From: Anaerolineae bacterium
Lineage (GTDB): Bacteria; Chloroflexota; Anaerolineae; Aggregatilineales; Phototrophicaceae
Length of the DNA: 55,542 nt
Direction: 5' to 3'
Assembly (NCBI GenBank): GCA_022841825.1
Contig: JALHQT010000012.1
Coordinates: 1 to 55,542 of the forward strand
The notes beneath the pieces were generated by a model. It searched no databases. It was not told the DNA's origin and saw only the letters and a list, made by a program, of their open reading frames with translations. Every line of letters starts with the position of its first letter. Position 1 is the stretch's first letter. The position numbers and the translations under genes are program-made. Shown here piece by piece: positions 26,722-34,119 of this stretch.

Positions 26722-27972
26722 ATGCGAAGTATCGATCCGATCTACATCGGCAAGGACGCCACTGCGGTACTCCTGAACTACCTGAAAAACGACAGGCAAA
26801 GCCGCTTCGCCCTGGTCGCCGATAAGAATACCTATCGCGCACTCGGCGACCGTGTCGAACGCGCGCTGAAAAGTGCGGGGTACGACGTGAAGACAGTCAT
26901 GCTGGATGGCGATCATGTTCATACCGACGAACATCAGATCACCCACACGCTGATCCATGCGCCGCGCGGGGACTGCACATTCATTGCAGTCGGCAGCGGC
27001 ACGGTCACGGACATCACGCGCTTCGTCAGCTTCCACACCAACCGCCCCTTCATCGGGATGCCCACCGCGCCATCCGTCGATGGTTTCACCTCGATTGGCG
27101 CACCGACGGTGCTGGCAGGGGTCAAAAAGACCGTCTACTGCCAGCCGCCCATCGCCATTTTCGCGGATATCGACGTTCTCAGCAGCGCGCCCCACGATCT
27201 CGTCGGCGCGGGCTATGGAGACATGATCGGAAAGATGACTTCAGTCGCCGATTGGACGCTCGGCAGCATCCTCTGGAACGAGCCGTTCGACCCTGCCATC
27301 GCCGAGCGCTCCAAAAAGGCGGTTGCGGAAGTCCTGAAGCACACGGACGCCATTGGCGAGCAAAAGACCGACGGCATCCGCGCGCTGATGGACGGGCTGA
27401 TCGAGAGCGGCTTTCTCATGCTCGAATTCGGGGCATCCCGCCCCGCATCAGGCACCGAACACCACATCTCACACTACTGGGAGATGATGTACATTCGCGA
27501 AGGGCGTGCGACGCAGTTACATGGCGCGCAGGTCGCCGTTGGCATGGTCATCGCCGCCAGGCAGTACGCCAGACTGCGCAAGGTCAGCCGAGAGGAAATG
27601 CTGGAACGCCTCGAAGGCGCACAGCTCCCCCTCCGCAGCGCGGAGATCGCGGCGATCCAGCAAGGTTATCCCAGCATGTCGGCGGAAATCATTCGCGACA
27701 ATCTGCCATTTCTGGACATGACCGAAAATGACTTCGACATGCTCAAACGGCGCATCGTCGAGCGATGGGAAGATATTCAGGCGGTGGCAGCGCAGGTCGC
27801 GGACGCCGAGACTATTCAGGAGTGGCTGCGGCGGGCAGGGGCACCCAGCACGGCAACGGAGCTTGGCTTGAGCGAGGCAGAATTGTCGGCGGGCATCCGC
27901 TATGGACACTTCCTGCGTGAGCGCTTCACCGTTATGAAGTTGAGCCGCATCCTGGGACTCGCGCTGGAATGA
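26722..27972 (+). CDS. sn-glycerol-1-phosphate dehydrogenase (AraM/EgsA family)
   Basis: A 416-residue NAD(P)- and metal-dependent group III alcohol-dehydrogenase-fold enzyme that reduces DHAP to sn-glycerol-1-phosphate. Nucleotide-binding loop: GSGTVTDITRF. Substrate loop: PTAPSVDGFTS. Metal ligands: GYGDMIGK and SGTEHHISHYWEM. Similar enzymes occur in archaea (ether lipid backbone) and in Bacillus (AraM, which feeds PcrB). The last ~60 residues are a short helical extension. It is co-transcribed with the HAD phosphatase. Confidence 0.9.
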   Translation: MRSIDPIYIGKDATAVLLNYLKNDRQSRFALVADKNTYRALGDRVERALKSAGYDVKTVMLDGDHVHTDEHQITHTLIHAPRGDCTFIAVGSGTVTDITRFVSFHTNRPFIGMPTAPSVDGFTSIGAPTVLAGVKKTVYCQPPIAIFADIDVLSSAPHDLVGAGYGDMIGKMTSVADWTLGSILWNEPFDPAIAERSKKAVAEVLKHTDAIGEQKTDGIRALMDGLIESGFLMLEFGASRPASGTEHHISHYWEMMYIREGRATQLHGAQVAVGMVIAARQYARLRKVSREEMLERLEGAQLPLRSAEIAAIQQGYPSMSAEIIRDNLPFLDMTENDFDMLKRRIVERWEDIQAVAAQVADAETIQEWLRRAGAPSTATELGLSEAELSAGIRYGHFLRERFTVMKLSRILGLALE

Positions 27973-27993
27973 AAAACGCGACCGAAGTCGCGT
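27971..27993 (-). terminator. UUCG-tetraloop terminator of tRNA-Val
   Basis: On the minus strand, ACGCGAC-TTCG-GTCGCGT forms a 7-bp stem closed by a C(UUCG)G tetraloop and followed by five T. It lies 5 bp downstream of the tRNA 3' end and overlaps the G1P dehydrogenase stop codon. Confidence 0.9.
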
Positions 27994-27997
27994 CGTG

Positions 27998-28071
<74 letters not shown>

Positions 28072-28091
28072 GCCTGAACTGTGTATAATGC

Positions 28092-28119
28092 AGTATAGCA
28101 AGGTCGCATCGGCGGTCAA
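28092..28119 (-). promoter_or_regulatory. Promoter of tRNA-Val
   Basis: On the minus strand TTGACC (28114-28119), a 16-nt spacer, and TATACT (28092-28097). The start near 28085 leaves a 5' leader of about 14 nt. The same TGCTATACTGCATT core recurs upstream of the response-regulator operon (13922-13935). Confidence 0.75.
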
Positions 28120-28179
28120 GCCCGAAGTCGTCGCATAGCGGGCAAAGGCTGGGCGCGTCGAATTCCGAAAGGTTGTCTA

Positions 28180-29061
28180 TTGCAGCAGGTACCGAATACG
28201 AACGCCAGCACACGCCCCTATGTGCTTTCACGCCAATCACTGACCTGGACAAGCTCGAAGTTTCGCAGCCGCTTTCTGCGCAGGCTGCGCCCCATCACCC
28301 TGATGACCCTTTTCTCCCTGCTCGCCGGATGCTTCAACACCACCCTCGGTATCCAGCCCGCTCCGCCCACCGCAATCCCGGTGAGTGATGGATGGGAGCT
28401 GCTCGCCCCCGGCTTTGAACGCCGCATCTATACGCCGCCAAACAATGGCTTGGGGGCACTGGTCGTCCTCCGCATCGACCCGGCGCTCTACACCTTTCGT
28501 GCGCACTACCGCCCCGGCGCTCCCCTCCTGCTGGCAGACTGGGCGGCGAATCTTCCCGGCGCGGTCGCATTTATCAACGCCAACTATTTTGATCCGCAGT
28601 TCAATGCACTGGGCTTGGTCGTGGCGGATGGCGTCACCTACGGTCAATCGTTCGTCAATATGGGCGGGCTGCTGCAAGTACAAAATGGTGCCGTCCGCGT
28701 GCGCTCGACCATCCTTGAACCGTACCTTGGCGAGCCGCTTGAACAGGCAGTACAGGCGTTTCCCATGCTCGTGAGCAACGGCGCTGCCTCTTTCGACAAT
28801 CGCCAGCGTGACCGGGTCTCACGCCGTACCGTCGCCGCGCAGGACGCGCAGGGACGCATCCTGCTGATGGGCACACCGCTGCTCGGCATCTCCCTGGTCG
28901 ATCTCTCGAACTTCCTGGCAGCGACCGACTTACAGATCATCAATGCCGTCAATCTCGACGGGGGCGGCTCGACGATGATGTCGGTCGCTTATGGCACGCC
29001 GCCCTATGCGCTCGCCTCGTTTGACGGTGTGCCAACAGTGCTGGCAGTCTATCCCAGGTAA
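28180..29061 (+). CDS. Phosphodiester glycosidase (NAGPA-domain) lipoprotein
   Basis: 293 residues. A hydrophobic signal with an LLAGC lipobox (Cys about residue 51) is followed by a phosphodiester glycosidase (DUF2233) domain: GAVAFINANYFD, LQVQNGAVRV, and the typical C-terminal NLDGGGSTMM. NAGPA relatives remove N-acetylglucosamine from phosphodiester-linked glycans; in bacteria they act on cell-surface or exopolymer phosphodiesters. The TTG start at 28180 is weakly supported; an ATG at 28303 would be too short. A hairpin follows the stop. Confidence 0.8.
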   Translation: MQQVPNTNASTRPYVLSRQSLTWTSSKFRSRFLRRLRPITLMTLFSLLAGCFNTTLGIQPAPPTAIPVSDGWELLAPGFERRIYTPPNNGLGALVVLRIDPALYTFRAHYRPGAPLLLADWAANLPGAVAFINANYFDPQFNALGLVVADGVTYGQSFVNMGGLLQVQNGAVRVRSTILEPYLGEPLEQAVQAFPMLVSNGAASFDNRQRDRVSRRTVAAQDAQGRILLMGTPLLGISLVDLSNFLAATDLQIINAVNLDGGGSTMMSVAYGTPPYALASFDGVPTVLAVYPR

Positions 29062-29071
29062 GTGACGCAAA

Positions 29072-29096
29072 GAGAGGCGGTAGACTACCGCCTCTC
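29072..29096. terminator. 12-bp hairpin between convergent genes
   Basis: GAGAGGCGGTAG and its reverse complement (29085-29096) are separated by one base; in practice the inner pairs open into a small loop. It lies between the phosphodiester glycosidase and the sugar transferase stops. It has only short T or A runs on each side, so it is a moderate bidirectional terminator. Confidence 0.65.
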
Positions 29097-29128
29097 CAAA
29101 ACTCAGTGCAAGGGAAAATTTACGTTTG

Positions 29129-29989
29129 TTATGCCGCGCCCTTGCTCTTGAGGACGGCAATCGGGGTCAGCAGGATGATGCGAAGGTCGAGCCATATGGA
29201 CTTCTGCTTGATGTACTGCAAATCCATGTCGATCATCTGGTCAAACTCGACCTGGCTGCGACCATAAACCTGCCACCACCCCGTGATGCCCGGCTTGGCA
29301 TCAAGACGACCCAGGTATTCCGGCTTGTACATCGCCACTTCGTAAGGCAGCGCGGGGCGGGGACCCACCAGGCTCATCGTGCCATTCAGGACGTTGAAGA
29401 TTTGAGGCAGCTCGTCCAGGCTCGACTTGCGGAGGAAAGCACCGACACGGGTGATGCGTGGGTCGCGCGTCATCTTGTACTTGTTCTTGCTATCCAGCGA
29501 GCCACCGTTCAATTTCGCCATCGCTGCTTCGTCTTTTTTCATCATCGCTTCGACAAACTGGCGATGTGCTTCCGGCGAGTTGTTGATGTACATCGTGCGA
29601 AACTTGAAAACGGTGAAGTTCTTGGTCGACCATCGCCCATTGACGCCAGAAGGCTTATCCGCACCCACACGTTCCTGCGAGAAGATAACGGGACCTTCAG
29701 AGTCAAGCTTGATGGCAATTGCGCAGATGACCAAGATAGGCAGCGCAAGGAATAACATTGCGGAAGCGATCACGATGTCCAGGGCGCGCTTCAGCATGTA
29801 ATAGCGATCGGGATCAGCAACTGGACGACTGGACGGCACCGGAGGATTGAGCAGTGACTGATTGAAGTTTGCGACATCCTGCCGAAACCGTGCGATTCGC
29901 GCAGACACAAGCGCGGGCAGTTCTGAGAAGAGTGTGTCACTCGGCGGCGAGTAGAGTGAAAACGGATACAACTTGATTGGCTCATGCAT
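29129..29989 (-). CDS. Bacterial sugar transferase (polyprenyl-phosphate phosphoglycosyltransferase)
   Basis: A 286-residue monotopic phosphoglycosyltransferase of the WcaJ/PglC type. The N-terminal re-entrant helix DIVIASAMLFLALPILVI is followed by EGPVIFSQERVG, FKFRTM, LRKSSLDELPQIFNVL (the Asp-Glu catalytic pair) and GPRPALP, then GITGWWQV. It links the first sugar phosphate to undecaprenyl phosphate. Its ~70-residue cytosolic N-terminal tail is atypical. The polysaccharide genes lie 20 kb away (50.4-55.4 kb). Confidence 0.9.
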   Translation of the reverse strand: MHEPIKLYPFSLYSPPSDTLFSELPALVSARIARFRQDVANFNQSLLNPPVPSSRPVADPDRYYMLKRALDIVIASAMLFLALPILVICAIAIKLDSEGPVIFSQERVGADKPSGVNGRWSTKNFTVFKFRTMYINNSPEAHRQFVEAMMKKDEAAMAKLNGGSLDSKNKYKMTRDPRITRVGAFLRKSSLDELPQIFNVLNGTMSLVGPRPALPYEVAMYKPEYLGRLDAKPGITGWWQVYGRSQVEFDQMIDMDLQYIKQKSIWLDLRIILLTPIAVLKSKGAA

Positions 29990-30234
29990 GACAGATTCAC
30001 CCTTTTAATGACGCCGAACGCACAGACACACCAGCAATGAAGGCGTGTTTGAATATGGTTGTTAGTCTAGGTGCGCTGCCTTACAGCGAAATAAATGATG
30101 TGAGGATTTTTGCCGCCCACCTTACAAATTTCCGTTCATCTTTATTTTTCCCGCCTAACAAGCAGCCGTTCCGTGCAGAACCTGTAGCCGCAGTGATACA
30201 ATTGTCCCAGTCACGCAATTCCCATGAGGCGATC

Positions 30235-31080
30235 ATGACAAATCCGAAGACTTACCATCGCCCGACCACCCTCCCGGAAGCGGCTCAACTGCTCATGCGC
30301 GCGGATGCTGTTGCAATTTCAGGTGGGGCGCTGCTCCTGAGTGGCATCGACCTGCCTTACGCCCAGGTGATCGACCTGCAGGCACTAACAGAACTTCGCG
30401 GAATCGATCACGTGGAGACCGGTTTCCGCATTGGCGGCGGGGTCACCCTGAGCGAAATCGCCGCGCTGCCCGGGCTGCATCCGGTCTTCCGCCGCGCGCT
30501 GACACGCTGCATCCCGCTCAACATTCGCAATGGCACCAGCCTGCATGACAGCCTGATGCTGCCCGACAGTGCAATGCTGGCAGAATGGTGGGCGGCACTT
30601 GCCGCCCTCGATGCACAGACACATTGGTACACGTACAACAATCAGCGTGTCAGTTTTGGTATCGGCGAGCTGCTGTCCCATTGGGAAGAAGGCGGCGGAA
30701 CGCCAGGCGTCCTGATGCAGATCGACCTGATGATGGCGAAAGGCTACCGCCACGCACTCGGCGCAACCTACGTCGCGCGCACGCCCGCCGACGAACCCAT
30801 CGTCAACGCCGCCATATACCTTCGTCTGGATGCCGAATCGACGATTGACCAGCTCTTCGCTGCGGTGTGCGGCGCATCCAGCGCCCCGATCACGCTGGTT
30901 ACGCTGCCCGTCGATCCCTTTCAGCACATCTCCAAAGTCGATCTCTCCACCCTCGCGGCATCTCTGCCAGCGCAGCTCGAACCCGTTGGCGATTGGCGTG
31001 CCAGCGCGGACTACCGCCGCGAGATGGCGGTCGTCTGCGTCCGCCGCGCGCTGGAAGAATGCATGGAACAAGTAGGATAA
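30235..31080 (+). CDS. CoxM/XdhB-like FAD-subunit homologue with eroded FAD motif
   Basis: 281 residues with the shape of the FAD-binding medium subunit of molybdenum hydroxylases. It keeps TYHRPTTLPEAAQLL, GFRIGGGVTLSEIAALPGLHPV and IRN. However, the pyrophosphate loop that normally reads TxGGN is S-L-H-D-S (Ser102-Ser106), and the N-terminal AGGTDL loop is SGGALL. FAD binding is therefore doubtful. The start is ATG at 30235 with GAGG upstream; the longer frame from 30037 is unsupported. The Mo subunit starts 4 bp after its stop codon, so they are one operon. Confidence 0.75.
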   Translation: MTNPKTYHRPTTLPEAAQLLMRADAVAISGGALLLSGIDLPYAQVIDLQALTELRGIDHVETGFRIGGGVTLSEIAALPGLHPVFRRALTRCIPLNIRNGTSLHDSLMLPDSAMLAEWWAALAALDAQTHWYTYNNQRVSFGIGELLSHWEEGGGTPGVLMQIDLMMAKGYRHALGATYVARTPADEPIVNAAIYLRLDAESTIDQLFAAVCGASSAPITLVTLPVDPFQHISKVDLSTLAASLPAQLEPVGDWRASADYRREMAVVCVRRALEECMEQVG

Positions 31081-31084
31081 AGTC

Positions 31085-34030
31085 ATGCACATCACCATCA
31101 CACTCAACCACGAAAAGCAGACATTCGAGACTGACCCACACGAGCGACTGCTGCGGCTGCTGCGGCGCGCGGGCTGCTGGAGCGTCAAGTTTGGCGATGA
31201 ACATGGCTTGACAGGCGCGGACACCGTGCTGATGGACGGAAAGCCTGTCAACAGCGGCGTCATGCTGGCGGCACAGGCGGACGGGCACGAACTCCTCACG
31301 CTCGAAGGCATCGGCTCGTCTCGCAACCTGCACCCGCTCCAGCAGGCATTCATCGACACAGGTGCCATCCAAAGCGGCTACAACACCCCCGCGCAAATCC
31401 TGTGCGCCTACGCGCTTCTCCAGCACAACCCCAACCCGACCGAAGCCGAAGTCCGCGAGGCGCTGAATGGCGTCCTTGACCGCGAAACAGGCTACACAAA
31501 AGTCGTCGAAGCAGTCCTCCGCGCGGCGGCGGTACTGCGCGGCGAAGCGGTCGAGCCTTATGAGCCGCTTCAGCGCGCTATCCCTGCCCCACCGGGCTTA
31601 TTCGGCGGCGTCTGGGATGTCAGCGATCTCTTCAACGGCGGCGGAAGTTACGGCGGAGATACGGGCGGTACGCGCACCAAACTTGCGCCGCCCCTGGTCG
31701 TCACGCCGCCAGAAGTCGCCGCGCTCAAGACCGTCGGTAAGCCAGAGCCTAAGGTCGATGCCGTCAAGCTGGCGGCGGGCAAACCCGTCTATACCGACGA
31801 CATCGAAATGCGTGGCATGCTGCACGCCGCGCTGCTGACCAGCCCGCACGCCCACGCTCGTATTCGCTCAATCGATACACGCGCTGCGAAAGCGCTGCCC
31901 GGCGTCCATGCAGTACTGACGCATCACGACATTCCTCGCGTGTTGTATGCCAGCGGCGGACAAAGCTACCCCAATCCCAAGCCTTACGATCAGGTCTCAC
32001 TCGATCATGTCGTCCGCCACGTCGGAGACCGCGTTGCCGTCGTCGCGGCAGAGACGCCAGAGATCGCGCGCGAGGCACTGAAGCTGATCGAGGTCGATTA
32101 TGAAGTGCTGCCCGCCGTCTTCGATCCCATCGAGGCGATGCAGCCCGGCGCACCTATCATCCACGCCGACCCCGCCGTCGAAGGCATTCACGACCGCGAG
32201 CGTAACATCGTCCATCACATCCATGCGGAGGCAGGCGACCGTGATGGACAGTGGGCGAAAGCCGTCCACATCTTCGAGGGCGAGTACCGCGTGCATCAGG
32301 TGCAGCAGGCGAGCATCGAGCCGCATGTCGTCGTTACCTGGTGGGATGAAGACGACCGACTAAACATCCGCACCAGCACACAGGTGCCTTTCCATGTCCG
32401 CCGCATGGTCGCGCCGCTGCTCGGCTTGCCTGTCAAGCGCATTCGTGTCATCAAACCGCGCATCGGCGGCGGCTTTGGTGGCAAGCAGGAAATGCTGATT
32501 GAAGACCTGTGCGCGCATCTGACGATGGCGACAGGGCGTCCCGTCCGCTTCGAGTACACTCGCGAGCAGGAATTCACCAGTGCGCGCAGCCGCCACCCGC
32601 AAATCCTGCACTTCAAGACGGGTGTTGATGCGGATGGCAAGGTCGTCGCCGCCGAGCTGTACATCATCGGCAACACAGGCGCATACGGCACGCACGGGCT
32701 GACCGTGCAGATGGTCAGCGGCTTTCGCGGGCTGACGACCTACAACGCGCCCTACAGCAAATTTACCTGCGATGTCGTCTATACCAATATCCCGACGCCA
32801 GGCGCATATCGCGGTTACGGTGCGCCGCAGTCGCTGTTTGCGCTCGAAGTTCACATGGAAGAGATCGCGCACGCGCTCGGCATCGACGTGATCGAGTTCA
32901 AGCGCAGGAACTGGATCAAGCAGGGTGACCCGCTGATCATGGCGGTCGCGCTGGGCGAAGGGCGCGAGGGCAAGCCGCAGATCGTGACGACCAGCGCGCT
33001 GGCGGAGTGCGTCGATATTGGCGCGCGGGCGATAGGGTGGTACGAAAAGCGCGGCATCTCGCGCACGGTCGAAGGCAAGCCACATCTCAAGCGCGGCATC
33101 GGGATGGCGGTCGCCATGCATGGCACTGGCATCGCCGGGCTGGACATGGGCGCGGCGTCGATCAAGCTGAACGACGATGGCTCGTTCAACCTGCTCTTTG
33201 GGGCGACTGACCTGGGCACTGGCGCGGACACCGTGCTGGCGCAGATCGCCGCTGAGACGCTCGGCGTGCCGCTCAACGACATCATCGTTTACGCCGCCGA
33301 TACCGATTTCACGCCCTTCGATACGGGTGCCTACGCCAGCAGCACGACCTACATCAGCGGCGGCGCGGTATTAAAGGCGGCGGAAGACGTGCGTGCGCAA
33401 ATCCTCAAACACGCCGCCGAGCGAATGCTGCACTGCTCGCCCGACGATCTGGAACTGGACGACAAGAAGGTCGTCCACCGCGATGGGCGCTCGGTCACGC
33501 TGGAAGCGGTCGCATTGCACAGCCTGCATCAGGAAAACCAGCATCAGATCATGGCGACCGCCAGCCATATGAGCGAGGTCAGCCCGCCGCCGTTCGCTGC
33601 CCAGTTTGCCGAGGTGGTCGTCGATACCGAAACCGGGCAGGTCACGGTCGAGCGGCTGCTGATGGCGGTCGATTGCGGCGTGGCGATCAACCCGATCACA
33701 GCTTCCGGGCAGGTCGAAGGCGGCATGGTGCAGGCGCTTGGCTACGCCCACTGCGAAGAACTGGCTTACGACGAACGCGGCGTACCGCAATCAACCGACT
33801 TCCATACCTATCACATCTACCGCGCCAGCGAGACGCCCAAGCTGGAATGCATCTTCGTCGAAACCTATGAAGAGACGGGTCCGTATGGCGCGAAAGCAGT
33901 GGCGGAAATCCCGAAGGATGGGGTTGCTCCAGCGCTGGCATCCGCCATTTACGACGCGACAGGCGTCATAATCCGCGCCATCCCGTACACGCCAGAACGG
34001 GTATGGAGCGCTTTGCGCGATAAGCGCTAG
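31085..34030 (+). CDS. Xanthine-dehydrogenase-family Mo-subunit fused to a cysteine-less [2Fe-2S] domain
   Basis: 981 residues: an XDH-type ferredoxin plus [2Fe-2S]-binding region (1-165) joined to the Moco catalytic domain (about 205-980). The catalytic part is intact: PRIGGGFGGKQEM, AYRGYGAPQSL, GATDLGTGADTVLAQ, and the Moco-site glutamate Glu941 in AKAVAEIPKDG. In the N-terminal part none of the eight cluster cysteines remains: their positions are Asp38, Thr43, Asp46, Gly58, Ser97, Asn100, Asp132 and Glu134, while flanking motifs (TVLMDGKPVNS, HPLQQAF, TGYTKVVEAV) are well kept. The two Cys present (31, 107) are at non-ligand positions. Substrate unknown. Confidence 0.9.
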   Translation: MHITITLNHEKQTFETDPHERLLRLLRRAGCWSVKFGDEHGLTGADTVLMDGKPVNSGVMLAAQADGHELLTLEGIGSSRNLHPLQQAFIDTGAIQSGYNTPAQILCAYALLQHNPNPTEAEVREALNGVLDRETGYTKVVEAVLRAAAVLRGEAVEPYEPLQRAIPAPPGLFGGVWDVSDLFNGGGSYGGDTGGTRTKLAPPLVVTPPEVAALKTVGKPEPKVDAVKLAAGKPVYTDDIEMRGMLHAALLTSPHAHARIRSIDTRAAKALPGVHAVLTHHDIPRVLYASGGQSYPNPKPYDQVSLDHVVRHVGDRVAVVAAETPEIAREALKLIEVDYEVLPAVFDPIEAMQPGAPIIHADPAVEGIHDRERNIVHHIHAEAGDRDGQWAKAVHIFEGEYRVHQVQQASIEPHVVVTWWDEDDRLNIRTSTQVPFHVRRMVAPLLGLPVKRIRVIKPRIGGGFGGKQEMLIEDLCAHLTMATGRPVRFEYTREQEFTSARSRHPQILHFKTGVDADGKVVAAELYIIGNTGAYGTHGLTVQMVSGFRGLTTYNAPYSKFTCDVVYTNIPTPGAYRGYGAPQSLFALEVHMEEIAHALGIDVIEFKRRNWIKQGDPLIMAVALGEGREGKPQIVTTSALAECVDIGARAIGWYEKRGISRTVEGKPHLKRGIGMAVAMHGTGIAGLDMGAASIKLNDDGSFNLLFGATDLGTGADTVLAQIAAETLGVPLNDIIVYAADTDFTPFDTGAYASSTTYISGGAVLKAAEDVRAQILKHAAERMLHCSPDDLELDDKKVVHRDGRSVTLEAVALHSLHQENQHQIMATASHMSEVSPPPFAAQFAEVVVDTETGQVTVERLLMAVDCGVAINPITASGQVEGGMVQALGYAHCEELAYDERGVPQSTDFHTYHIYRASETPKLECIFVETYEETGPYGAKAVAEIPKDGVAPALASAIYDATGVIIRAIPYTPERVWSALRDKR

Positions 34031-34058
34031 TTCGTCAATCCAGCAGTGTCTCGACCCT

Positions 34059-34080
34059 GGGGCAGACCACTCTGCCCCTT
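34059..34080 (+). terminator. Hairpin after the molybdenum-enzyme operon
   Basis: GGGGCAGA-CCAC-TCTGCCCC, 8-bp perfect stem with a 4-nt loop, 28 bp after the stop codon, followed by TTA. The short T-run makes it a weak intrinsic terminator. Confidence 0.55.
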
Positions 34081-34119
34081 AGGGTGTATTCCACCGTCCT
34101 TGCCAGAGAAAGCAACTTG

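Noticed and set aside
28084-28089. TATAAT on the plus strand upstream of the phosphodiester glycosidase gene
   Set aside because: No suitable -35 lies 16-18 nt upstream, and it overlaps the minus-strand tRNA promoter region.
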